A stretch of DNA of 64,000 nucleotides from Spirodela intermedia (taxonomy: Eukaryota; Streptophyta; Magnoliopsida; Alismatales; Araceae): NCBI GenBank assembly GCA_902729315.2, contig LR746270.1, positions 69,501 to 133,500 on the forward strand, written 5' to 3'. A model generated the notes under the pieces. That model ran no database searches. It was not told the DNA's origin and worked only from the letters and a program-made list of their open reading frames with translations. Shown piece by piece: positions 25,207 through 37,268 of the stretch (its first letter is position 1; each line of letters opens with the position of its first letter). Made by a program: the position numbers and the translations under genes.

Positions 25207-28200
25207 TCAGGTCAGGTCGTCCTCGGCTTCTTCCCTCGCCTTGAGGGCGTTCTTGGCTCTCAGCAGTAGCGTGGTCTTCCAAGCATCCTGCGCCCAAGCC
25301 ATCAAGGAAAGGCGTCAGAGAACTCTTGCAGATTTCATCCTGCTGGCGCATTCGGGTCTCCCGGAATGCTTCATTTATTTTACCAACTTACCTTACAATA
25401 GCAACGCATTAACTGTCGTAAAGCAAGATACTATGATGACAAAGGAAAAGATCACATCCCACAAAGTTAAAAAAGAAAAAAGAAAAAAAAAAGAGCACAC
25501 TCTCTGTGAGCTCGGCTAGTGCGAGAAAACACTCGGAAAGTCCCCCACTGGCAACCGGCGACAAATCGCGTAGACTAATCTTCTGCTGGCTTATGCGCCA
25601 TGGATGTTCCCTCAGATTGCTGGAACATTTAATTCTCATTTTCTAGACATTGCGGCATGCCATGGGCCCATCGGACGGCCTATTTAAAAACAAAAAAGAA
25701 TAGTCTGGACCCCCCAAGCAGCACTTTCCATACAGCTTCAGTTGAAATGAAACCGGGACTGAGAATACCAGCAATATTTTTGTTGCAAAATCGACCTAAA
25801 ATGAACCAACTTCATGTTTAACTGAACATAATCTGTCGCCTGAAAGCTCACATCTCAGGTCAGATTCAGCTAAATAAATAAATAAGTGCAATTGGACGGC
25901 TAAAGCATGTCCAATGACTAGAATTGATTCTTTCCCACGTGGACATTTCCCTGTGATACTTGACTTAACAGGGTCTAGATGTATATCAAGTCCAAAACGC
26001 GGGCTTCAATCACGGACTACACGCATAGTAGGAATATAGAACCGAGTAGAAAAACATACCAGTCTTGTCATGCTGTCGAATTCTGCGACTACAGCAGTAA
26101 ATTTCCCAACATCTTCTTCGTCAACTGAAGCTGCTAAATCCTGCAATACCCAGCACAATTCTTTAGCTCTGCTGTTTCATCTCGATGAACAGATAAAGTC
26201 AAATTCAAAGTGACTTACTACTTAGCATCTCTACAAAAGGTGAACAGCGAAAAAACATCTCAAGAAAGAAGGTAAACGAGCATAAATCAAAATGATAGAC
26301 AACAGTTGTCACTTACAGTCAAAAACCTGTATTCACGCGTCCCCGAAAAGGTAGGGTCAAGTTCCTGCACAGGCGATTTGATTACTGACGGTACAGGACG
26401 TTAAAGGAAGTGCCAACGTTCTCTCTTTATACCTGATATCGTTCCAATGCATTCGTTATTGCAACAACATCACCCCTGCAGAGCTGGCAAAGGCCAGCAT
26501 TGAGAAGATAACTCTTTACACTGTACTTCAGAAGATTGTTGTTAAGACAATGCCTAGCTATGGTCTCGTAGATCTCAATTGCCCTTGGATATCTGTGGGA
26601 CAACAATACATTCAGCAAACACATTTGGGGAGGCAAACGAATGCAGTATTCTTACACAAAAACCCACTAAAAAAATACAACTTAAAGAGCTTTCGCAGAT
26701 CAGCACATCAGCCAACTATTCCCGTTAGGGGAATACGAAAGCCGGCAGAAATGTGCAATGGAAGAAAGAAAGAGATAAACTTAGCATTAATGTTGCAAAC
26801 CAAGAAACGAAAGGTGCCCAGAAAGATTGAACACAAAGCAAAGAGTAGATGTGAAGATTATAACCTACATAACTGCCCATTTGGGCCAATTTTACTCATC
26901 TATTTTTCTTGCTGTTTTCATGAATCAACCTTCCTCGAATAAATGGACTTGATTGCAATACATCAGTCTGATCACGGTACAGTCCCACTTTTCGCCAAAA
27001 GCACCTCAGTGATGGCCTTGTAAATACGGTTCAATAGTAAGGCAGGCCACCGCTACGGAATCTACTCCTTGCCTCTTTAACGGTATGACATAGAAGGTGG
27101 CGTTGACCCTTTCAATGTGAACCTCTCCCACCTGAAACTCTCAAGTGTCTGAATAAGTATCTTTCACTATCTTCCTACAATGTCTAAGCATAGAGGAAAG
27201 CCATCAAATTATGTCCATTCATCCTCCTCGGGTTACAGATCACCTCCTCTATCTCCTCAGACAAGGAGCAAGCTAAAGATGCAGACTGTTCCTCTAAGAA
27301 CTCAAAGGATGTTCCTCCATAGAAGCAGGTCAACAATGACCATATTCCTAAAAACATTTGCATAACAACTGCAATATGCGTTACATATTATTCACCAGAG
27401 TAAACACGATCTCCCTCTCCCAGCACATTTACACCGAACATAACCTTAACGGAATATGCCACATCCCTTGGGACTCTTTGAACCTATTCAAGTAGAACTT
27501 CAATCTGCAGCAAACTTCTTCCTTTCTGTCCCCTCTTTAACACGTTAAAACATTTACTACGGCTCACAGTTGACGGAGTGTCAGCCATGGCTAGCTTTTT
27601 CTCCCCTTTCCTTTTATGTACGAAATTAAATCTAGAATATCTAGCATCTGAAAAGAAATTGCTGCTAATTATTTCACCCGTACTTCATTTATTTAAAGCC
27701 CGCATCGTATCTTTCCCTTCTCTCATGTGTACCATCAGTAAATAGTAAAATAATGGGAATAGAAAAGCTATAATCTTCTTACTTTGAGTTCTTTGTGAAA
27801 GGCAGATGGGGAAAAATTATAATTCCACAAATGAGATAGGAATTTCAATATTAAACAGGCATCTAGAGTGATATTACTACCTAAAAAAGTAAATACACTT
27901 CAGAAGTTAACCACGGAGGAAAAGGACCCAGTGTGACTTAACTGTTCCAGCTGTGCAGAAAGTTCAGCCACTTTCTGCTTGCACTGGTTTGCACTAGTTG
28001 TAGATTCTTCACTTTGATAAAGGTCCGCTGCTCGCTCATAGAAACCTATGGCCTTCTCAAAATTTTGTTCCGTCTCATGTATTTCACCAAGATCCTGAGA
28101 TATTAAATATGGAAGCCTAAATCAGTCTCAATTTTACCAGACAAAGAAAACACAACCACTGCTCAAATTCAAAGCAAATGACCTATGCAATTACGGATTC

Positions 28201-31200
28201 CCAACTCCACAAAAAGTAGATTTTCCGTCCACATCTAGGAATAATAACGAGAAGTTATGAAATTTCAGAGATTACAACAATTTTCCGAAAAATCATCTTT
28301 CCCACAGTACTTGTGTCACATATTTATCATTTCAAATATTAAAAAGGTATGCATAGGTTCAGTGTCAATATGCTCTTTTCGAAATATCACGAGAATGCAA
28401 AGCTATCCCAGAAATTCCACGCCAATTCACCTTGCAGTGCTTTGCAGCCATGTTCAACCGGCCAATCTCTAGGAGAAGATTGACAGCCTGATCCAAGCAG
28501 CGTGCAGCATCTGCAAAAGTAAGGTACAAACTGTTGCTGAACTGGAACAGCTTCCAATGACAAAGTTCATCTTAAAACCTTAAGATTTGATCATTGTCAA
28601 AGCATACACTGTGAACTATAACCTTTCACATCTCAAAACAGGCCGTAAGAAACTATCACAATAAATGCTTCAACCAGTTTGGACCGCAAGAAGAATACAA
28701 GACATACAAAGATCTGACAAAGATTACACGATTGGCAGTGAACCAGGCGTCAATCCCCTTACCATGGTTCTTCAAGCCTAGTCGAATGGCAGGAAAGTTC
28801 TCTATCACTCATTAAGACGCAGCTCGCCCAACCATATAATGCCTCCAGATATGTATCTTGGAGTGATCACTGATAACACTTATTTACTTTTATTATATCT
28901 AAATGGTAAAAAAATATACTAATTAAAAATAACAGATGCAGATATTATATTTTTCCTATTGCAGTTTTTAGGACTTCTAAATAATGTAAGACACAGCTGT
29001 CATAAATCAGTCTTCCATATTTTCTTACGGTGAAAACTTCTTACTTTCTTTCTTTTCAGCAAAGCACTGTAGGTGTGTGTCGAGCAATTATCCACAGGAA
29101 AAAAAGAGGTATGATCACAGTAACCGTGTCTTTTGCATGAACTGCATAAGGAACTTTTAAAATAAATGACATTTAACAATGAATAAATCAAAATACAGCA
29201 ATCACGTGATTGGGAGAAGTCAGAACCGTGTGAAGAGACTTTCTTATAACAGTTTGCTGCATCCACATAAGCTGAGGCTGCTTCATGCTTACTGTCCAAC
29301 TGTGTCAATAAATGAAAGACATGTAACATCAAAAAGCGAACATCACGGTATCTAATAGTCATACAGGTTTAACAAAGCAAGCAGTACCTTCAAATGAATG
29401 TTGGCCAATTTTGTATAAACTGATCCAGCTTTATCCCCTGAAAAGGAGAATGTGTCTCAATGAGTAAGTATAGTCCAATTATATCGGTCACGTATCTGTT
29501 GATTCCCATCCTAGCATATATATCAGCTTACTTAAATAGAATCACAAAAAACTGAATAGAAAAAAAGAAAAAGTGACACATCATAGACAGTTTCTGTTTT
29601 CATTGTTCACAATAGACAAGTTCACAAACATGACGCAATGGTTTAAACATATATCTGAGACCTCTGCCAATCTTGACCCTATAAAACTTATCAATCCCCT
29701 GTTGAATACACTGCATATGTCAGATATAAAAAATGTACCGATGCAAACGGTGTGTTTAATTCTTTCAAATTATCTATCATCGTGATGACTGTAAATGGAT
29801 CGAGTAATACACATCAACTATGCTCAGCCAACAAAAAAACTGCTGAATTGATCCATCACAATGATAGATGATTTGAATGGCTGAAACATCAATTGTGCTT
29901 AGCCAGTGAAACCCAATTTCAGGCTATTCAGAACAAGCTTTATTTGGAAGCAGTTCATTCTTTGTGAAAGAAAAAAACAAGTATCAAGTCCCTCACAATA
30001 CAAGAGTCTATCTTGGAAGGAGAATTGTAGTAAGTTTATGGCAAATGTCACGCCAGTTCAAGCTATTTTACAACAATCTGGAGAAAGTCTGGTACTCAAA
30101 AGCAATGGTACTGAAATTTACCCAGCAGCTTTTATAATCAAACATATAAAAAAGCACGAATACTACAAACAGGAGATTGCTGTAAATTACATTCAAAATG
30201 CAACTAGGCACTATAACAAAAACAGAGACTCAAATTATGTTTTGTCTTCCTGACTGAACTGAGATTAGAACCCTGCCGTCGATCTGTGACACTTGAGTGG
30301 GTGTATGCACAGCATCCTCGTCTTCTTTTCTATGTTTTGGCCCATCATACAGATTGAGTTGCATTAAGCCTAGCACTCTGCGAACGGATGTATGTGTGCA
30401 AGTAAATGCACATTGTTGAGTGCGAGACGACTGTAGATATTAAAAACTTTGTTTATTGGTGACGAACTAGGAAGAAAAAAAATTGAAGTTTACTGTCACC
30501 CATTTATGCTTGATCTATTGAGGGAAAATACAAAAATACAGGAGCAACTGTATCACATGTGACCCCAGGTCTATCAAGACTCTCTCTCTCTCATTCTATT
30601 CATAAATATATAATTGCATATCTACAATAATGTATATCTATTAATCGATTTAATCATATAAATAAATAAATATAACACCGTACATAGGTACAATATTATT
30701 ACAGTAGTTTTTTCCTATGCAACTCAACTTTTTTTCTAGACCAGTAAAGCAGCAGACTCCTAGGCAACTATACTCCGTCATTTTCCCTCTCTAGAATGCC
30801 AAACTCATGTCAGAAATGATAGCACAAGCTCCTAACCCGATGGCTAAAGTGGGGAGATGGTGAATGAATAAGGGCTCCTTTGAAGACATGTAATGCACAA
30901 ATGATGTGAAGGATGTCAAAAAAAACAACGCCATCATCTACTTTCCCATATTTTTTCCATGGACGCACATACATCTTTCCGACTGAAACCTCCCACTGAA
31001 CAGCTCGTTCAAGAGAATAGCACTTCAAAGAGTACAAAAAAAGAAATAACCACGAAAATCCATTCCTCGTTTCTATTTGGCCCATCAATGACTATATTTC
31101 TACACCAGGCCTCGTCCAGGGAAAGCCACGCAATAAATCAGGTCTCCGGCAGCATTTTCTGCCTCGCAACTCCTCGACCATGGATCAGATAAATGTTAGA

Positions 31201-32057
31201 ACAGTCGTTATGTGACAGCAGATCCCGATTGATTAACTAATTTCAAGCATCGGTAAACGAGCAGCCGCAATTTTCGTAGACATTTTCATTTAACTGTCCC
31301 CTCTCCCCTCCCAAAGATGGAAGGCATCAGCAATAACGAAGATTTTTTCCTTGGACCTCCATTCAGAAAAGTGGCAGAGATTGCAATTATTATCCTTTCC
31401 TCTACAATGTATTCCCTGGAACTGCCAATTGGGAGAAAGGGAAATTACACAAAAATTAATAGCCCTACTCGATATCCTAATGCACAGAAGTAAAATGTTC
31501 GGCATTGATAACTTCGTCCTTTCTGTACCCCTATGATGATGCCCTTTCATCTAGTTTCTCACAAACAGAAATTCAAATATAAAATAGGAAGAGAGACGAC
31601 ATCCCGGCAGATCAGTGTCGACGCAAAGTAAAAACATAAGTTAAGAATAGGTGAGGCTTATGATCCCTAATTCAAAGAAATCGACGCCTGCATGGAGACG
31701 AGGGAACAGCGGCGTGGGAAGTAAGAGCAACAACCCGAAGCAGATCGGAAAAATTAGAAGGAAAATCCGCTAGAAGATTCTCTACCAGAAGCCAGAATCG
31801 GAAAAAAGTTAGGGTGTTGCAAGGAACGGGGCTCCGCCAGGATCGATGACTCGTCGGTCCAGGCTGGGGGGTGGGTGGATAGAGAGAGCGAAAGGGAGAT
31901 CAGGATACTCACAGGACTTGGCGAGCTTGTAGGAGTTCGCGGCCCGGTCGAGCAATTCGGCGGCGTCCTCATACTTGGAGCCGAAAAGCCCCCATCCGGC
32001 TAGCTTCTTCTCCGCTTTCCTCTCGAATTCGTCCCCCTTGGCCAACTGATCCGCCAT
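25207..32057 (-). CDS. Alpha-soluble NSF attachment protein (alpha-SNAP)
   Basis: Nine exons join in phase to 289 aa, the usual plant alpha-SNAP length: 32057-31913, 29437-29388, 29299-29227, 28510-28431, 28094-27943, 26592-26433, 26364-26317, 26140-26060, 25287-25207. The protein starts with a conserved amphipathic N-terminus ([20 protein letters not shown]). It continues with the TPR-like helical repeats of the family: [45 protein letters not shown]. The conserved acidic C-terminus ends in EDDLT. Alpha-SNAP binds assembled SNARE complexes and recruits and stimulates the ATPase NSF, allowing SNARE recycling at cytosolic membrane faces. The C-terminus needed for NSF stimulation looks normal, unlike the altered forms at the soybean Rhg1 nematode-resistance locus. 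Intron 1 is 2.5 kb. Two donors are weak (GTTCTG after 29227, GTTAAG after 27943), but phase and family sequence support both. Confidence 0.96.
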
Positions 32058-32177
32058 CGCTAGTCCTCCCAGCCCAGCGCCGATGGCCCTCTCTCGTCTA
32101 GCCTTCGCTACCACTCCACTTTTCGCAGCGAGAAACGCGTCACGGGAGACGGAATGAGGAAGAACATCAGAAGGCGA

Positions 32178-32184
32178 CTTTATA
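32178..32184 (-). promoter_or_regulatory. Candidate TATA box of alpha-SNAP
   Basis: TATAAAG on the minus strand lies 121-127 nt upstream of the ATG, which would place transcription start about 90-95 nt before the start codon. Position and sequence fit; no other support. Confidence 0.5.
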
Positions 32185-33333
32185 ATGGACCGGAGGCGAC
32201 CAGTGTTTGGCTCGTGCGGCCACACGCGGGAGAGGGGCCCCGTCAGCGCCTTGCGATCGAAGGTCGATGACTGAGGAGACACTTGTCCAGATCTGGCCAG
32301 CCAAAACAACCGCGGATAAGCGCCAGGAATATTCCACGCTGTCAGCGGTTGGGCCTAGACGCGTGGAGAGCCTACATGCACGGCCCAACACGCACCCAAC
32401 CCCCCCCCCCGAGGCCTCGGATCGTCATTCTTCTTACTCCTTCGGGAGGCTTCATTCCCACCGTTAGTGGATAGCTTGCGGGAGGGATCGCCATCTCCAT
32501 TTCTCCTCTGTTTCAAGAAAAGAGTGACCGCGGAGGAGCTGGATCTCTTCTTCTCGCGCAGGTGGGGCTGCTGCTGAACGTCGTCGGGTACTACGACTCG
32601 ATGTTGATCTTCAAGGACGAAGCCGTGGAGGAGGACTCGGTCAGCGCCTGAGCCCGCCTCATCGTCCTCTCCGCCCCCACCGCCGCGGAAGTAAGCCTCG
32701 TCTGTCAAGTGCCCCTCCGCCCAGCCTTTCTTCTGAGCTCCCCATTCCCTCGTCCTCGCCGCAATTCACCGACGCGCCTCGCGCGCGAGCCATAGCTTCC
32801 ATCATTCGGGGCTCACCAACTAGCTGCCGAGGAACTTGTTATAAGAACCGGAGTAAACCTTCCCGACGCGATGAGTCAATATGCCTCAAGAGAGCGGTCA
32901 ACCAGCGGGTGCTTGTTCCACCCAGAATTCAGCCGCTGCCAACATGAAAAATGATTTCACCCATAATATGGATACATACATATACATAATTCGCAAAAAA
33001 TAGTAGCCTCTAACAACGGAATTAGACGTGTCTGCTGGTTGCAAGGATGATGCTTGAAACGGACTTGGCCCTGTGCTTCCCACTCCGAGGCTCGATAAAA
33101 AGCATCTCCAGTATAACACTTTAACGCCCAAGAAGCCCATTTTTCGTAACATACCATTCTGGAAGTTATCAACCAACAGGTCTCAACAAGCTATTTGACT
33201 TAGGAATAAACCAATCACCATTTAGGTTGGGCCCCAAAGTCCTTGTGAAGTTCCCAAAAACTAAGATTTGGTCACTAATCACAATCGGAATTGGGATTGA
33301 ATGGTCTGTCCCCGAGCTATTATTTACATACTC

Positions 33334-33563
33334 TTAAGAGAAGAGAAACTGATCCTCCCCAAGGAAAGCATAATCCACACTTGCTGCCCCATGTGTCACT
33401 CCCTCCACCTTCCCGGTTTCTTCCAACGATGCAGTTGGTAAGGCCTTCAAATTTTTAGCACACTCTGAGAGAAGGTGGAAGACAGCAGGATGCTCCAAGG
33501 TACCTTCATACATGTGGGCTATCATAAAAGTTGTGCCATTAGAGCACCAGTCAAAGTGCATGT
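33334..33563 (-). pseudogene. Orphan exon-like open frame, unidentified
   Basis: On the minus strand a good acceptor (TTTTGTTTTCCAG) precedes an open frame of about 75 codons ending in TAA at 33334. The sequence (for example GTTFMIAHMYEGTLEHPAVF and HGAASVDYAFLGED) has a natural amino-acid composition with Gly, Trp, Cys and His, unlike the low-complexity frames nearby. I do not recognise the family and see no upstream exon in the AT-rich DNA beyond it. It may be a relic last exon or a false frame. Confidence 0.3.
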
Positions 33564-33607
33564 CTGGAAAACAAAACACTATCATCTATATGATAAAAAG
33601 GTGTCAA

Positions 33608-33608
<1 letters not shown>

Positions 33609-33648
<40 letters not shown>
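33609..33648 (+). repeat. (TA)n microsatellite
   Basis: An uninterrupted alternating AT run of about 40 nt marks the left edge of the AT-rich island. Confidence 0.95.
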
Positions 33649-33653
<5 letters not shown>

Positions 33654-36621
33654 GCATAAGCACTATTTGAGGTGAGGACGCCTTTTTCATTTTTTATACG
33701 TTCTGTTCAATGGTTTTTGTGCAACAAGCAAAATATGTGTGGAGTTTTTTATCCCATTTATTTTTCCAGAATAAAGCACTTGATTCTTTCTTTAAACATT
33801 GTGATTGATGCCTCCAACATGAAAAATATAAGCCATGATTGTGTTTTCCTTCGATTGATTACGATGGGTATTGTTTGTAATGACTTCAGTATTTCCTTCA
33901 CCTATGTTAGTTAAACCTAATATATTACTCGTGAATGAGATGGTGATAATTTTTTAAACAGAAATAGTGACGATCTTCAAGTCAAAGTATCATGAGCAAA
34001 GTTTAGTCTTCTAGTTATGCTAAAATGGCATTTGTATGTAGTCAAGCTTGAAAATGTATTGATTGAAATAGGACAAAAACCCAGTTGTATGACTTGATAG
34101 AGTGACAATACACATTAAAACATTGTTTGACACTAATGCATGCTCATCAATAAATAAAAGTATTTAATAACATGGCCTTTATACACTATATTGTGATGGG
34201 TTTATGAGCCTACATGCTTGATGATGTTCATAACATATGAAATAATAGATTCATAAAGTTTTTAATTGTAGAACTAAGTATTTTAATGATCTTGATGAAT
34301 GTTATTGGGAAAGCCCTAAATTATATGATCAAGGGTAAAATGGCAATTTAAGTGAATACTCTAATGACCCTTGAAAATGAATTGCATATGGTCTAAAATG
34401 ATTTATGAAACTTATTAATATTTTCGTAGATCATTATCTACACATTTTCTCTATGATCAAATATTAGGGTTGTCACATGTCAATATATTAGAAGAAAGAA
34501 GAACATGAGCATTAGCCATAGTATAAAATGACAAAAACACAATTATATATTGGGCCATCTCTACAAACCGAATGATCTTTAGACTATCAAATGGCCACCA
34601 AAATTTCGCAAAAAAACAAAGAAAAGATCAGAATAGTATGTAACAAAACACTATTCAAGGAAAAATATGGGGGGTCAATAATGGGATAAAGAACATGAGG
34701 CAATCAAGGGCACAAAGGAATATCTTCAATGTCAAGCTTAAAAAAGATAAATCAAGGGGATTCAATCCTTGGGAAACTTTGGGCCAAAACTCTACAAATA
34801 GTGACATATTATAGATTTTTATTTCAACTATATTTACACTAAATGCCCAACTAGAGTCAATGATTAGAGGAGATTAGCATGTGGTAATCTCCTTGGTCCT
34901 TTATAAATCTTAGAGAGAGAAGTGAGTGATCTTTTGGTTTGGGCCTCAATTAGAAGATTATTTATAGTTAAAATCTTGAGTTGGTTGGAGTTATTAAATC
35001 TATTAAAAGTGGTTAAAGTATAAATTCAATGTTATATATTAGTAAATGTTTAGTAGAACTTTAGAAGTGATGACATATCCAATACTCAAAGAGTTAAGAA
35101 AGTGAGGTAATACAACCACTCTATTGTGTTTAAAATTTATATCTTTTCAGATATATCTTACTAGCTGAGAAATTAACAAAAAAATATTGTATTGTAATAT
35201 ATCAACAAAAAACTATTCATATCTTTTCCCTCTCCCTCCCTTCTTGGTATTGTACTATAATATAAAATCCAACACATATCAACTATTTTTAACCTTCAAC
35301 TTATTTCCTATCTGTTCACAAGTTATTAAATTAGAAGTATAATTTTGATATCCTTTACCATAGAGTTTGGGAGGATGAAAAAATTAATACTTAAAATAAT
35401 TTATGGTGACTACTAAATTTATGCACACATGTAGATTTGACCTTCTAAGCATATTTCATCTAGTCCTCAAATTAGACCCATGGCACTCAAAATTGATCTG
35501 CAAAGGTCTATATTGACAACTACGACCATGAACAAAATCACTCTATATGTTTCTGCTGATGGCAGCTTTAAGTGAATGTTGAGCATGATTTTTGACACAT
35601 TTAAAGTCCTAAGTTGATGATATTGTTGAATTGTCATTTATGTTTAATATAGATAAGGGATTATAATTTTTAGTTGAACATCTAACTTGCATGAAGAAAC
35701 AATACATAAAAGAAGAAAATGATCATGTTAATTTTTAATGAAAAACTTGTTCTGGTTTCTTCCTAAGTCATATATCCTTAGAAGCTTTGAAGATCATATT
35801 AATGAATTACACATGCATGCACTTGATACATCAAATTGGATTATGAGGATCAAGGAGTGTAAAGTAACTAAACAATCTACATGTGCAATAATATATCCAT
35901 ACGTTACTAGCAATCCAAGTCCATTGTTTCTTCAATCAGTTAGGAATCAAGATCTTAACTTATGATTAATATAATGAGCATTATTAGGCAAAACAATCTC
36001 AAAATGAATTTGAGGAATCATTAATTATTTAGTCAAAAAGGAGAAGTTTTTTCATCATGCATTGAAGTGAGTGACTTCAGAAGGTAACATGTTAATGAGA
36101 ATTATAAATCATCCCAAGTATAAGTGGAATGTTATAACGTTAGCTGCACATCATGATTATCTTATAATTATGATATGATACTTTCCAATTATGTTACTTT
36201 TTATATTTATCCTATGCCTTAATTGGTGGTTAAAATAGGGTTGATGCATTCTTTTCCCCTAAAGGCAGCCCACAATCTCTATCAACATTATGGGATACTG
36301 CTCTTTTTTTTTTCAAGTAAGTGTAATTTTGCAAACTATCAAGATATAATTGAGGTTCTTATGAAATACAATGGGAGATTGTGTTTTGGCTGATCTCACA
36401 ATGTGCTAATTAATTATTAACATCATTCTCCTAATCAGCAATATATCAACTCCATAGTGGTATTACCTCTTAGAGTTATTCATAGAAAATAAATGGTTCT
36501 TTTTTTTACTTTAATGAGTGAAAAAAAATATGACAAGGAACCATAGGAATATATTTTAGGAGTTTCATGAGATACTTAAATCTGCTTTGGAACACATGTT
36601 CTTGAATTTTATCAAATGAGC

Positions 36622-36646
36622 TTATTTATTTATTTATTTATTTATT
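36622..36646 (+). repeat. (TTTA)n microsatellite
   Basis: About six TTTA units lie near the right end of the AT-rich island. Confidence 0.95.
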
Positions 36647-37268
36647 CCTCCTTGTTTGGTGCATATTTTTTACGTGAATATAATAGCTTTTAGATCTACA
36701 CTAGTGCAAGTTCACGGATAGCTGGTAATAATGCCATTAGGAAATGCGTAGTTCCATATCACGTGTATTACCACCGTTTTTGGAAGAATAGCATAATTAG
36801 ATGAATGGGGAGTAGAATATTCTATAAGGAGCATCCTTCTCAATTAACCCACCACATGCCAAGGGCCAAAGCGGGTTCATCTCCAGTCAGTGGATTGAAT
36901 TGCTCTCTCTGGCTTCGCCGCCTCCGGCTCACCTGCCGCGACTTATGATGCGTGGGCCGGTCGTAGGCCTTGTCGAACTGCAGGTCCGGACGCATCTCCT
37001 GGAGCCCCAGCCCGGTACGAACTTTAGGGCCCATTTCGACAACTGGAACTCGTTACGATTCCTCTGGCCCGTCGGCACCTCCGCACACGCGGCTCGTGGG
37101 TTCACTCACGCCCCAAAAACCCTTCGCGGTCTCGGGGCTCGGATGATCGGCGTCGTCGCCTCTTCTACCTATTTCTGTAGGGATCGCCGTCACGGTGGCC
37201 TCCTCCCAGCGGAAGCACCCCTTCCCTTCTCGTCTCCGCTCGCGGGTTACCTTCCCCGATAGGAAGCC

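Larger units (their letters stand above)
32058..37268. other. Head-to-head intergenic region alpha-SNAP / PAM16 with AT-rich island
   Basis: The first part (32058-33300) is GC-rich then mixed. An unidentified exon-like frame follows at 33334-33563 minus. From a (TA)n tract at about 33609-33648 to about 36830 the sequence is strongly AT-rich, with no long open frame, no recognised retroelement motif and no terminal repeats that I could find. It then switches sharply back to GC-rich DNA at about 36840, the PAM16 promoter/5' UTR. The island may be decayed transposon or simply non-coding DNA. Confidence 0.55.

Noticed and set aside
32562-32651. Plus-strand frame after an acceptor-like CGCAG, reading VGLLLNVVGYYDSMLIF and ending in TGA
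   Set aside because: Only 29 codons, no start codon or upstream exon, and no family recognised; kept only as a curiosity near the alpha-SNAP promoter.
33609-36835. AT-rich island considered as an LTR retrotransposon or organelle insertion
   Set aside because: No gag/pol motifs, no terminal repeats and no recognisable organelle genes were seen.
36900-37262. 120-codon frame just upstream of PAM16
   Set aside because: Lies in the GC-rich PAM16 promoter/5' UTR, has no motif, and overlaps an equally open minus-strand frame.
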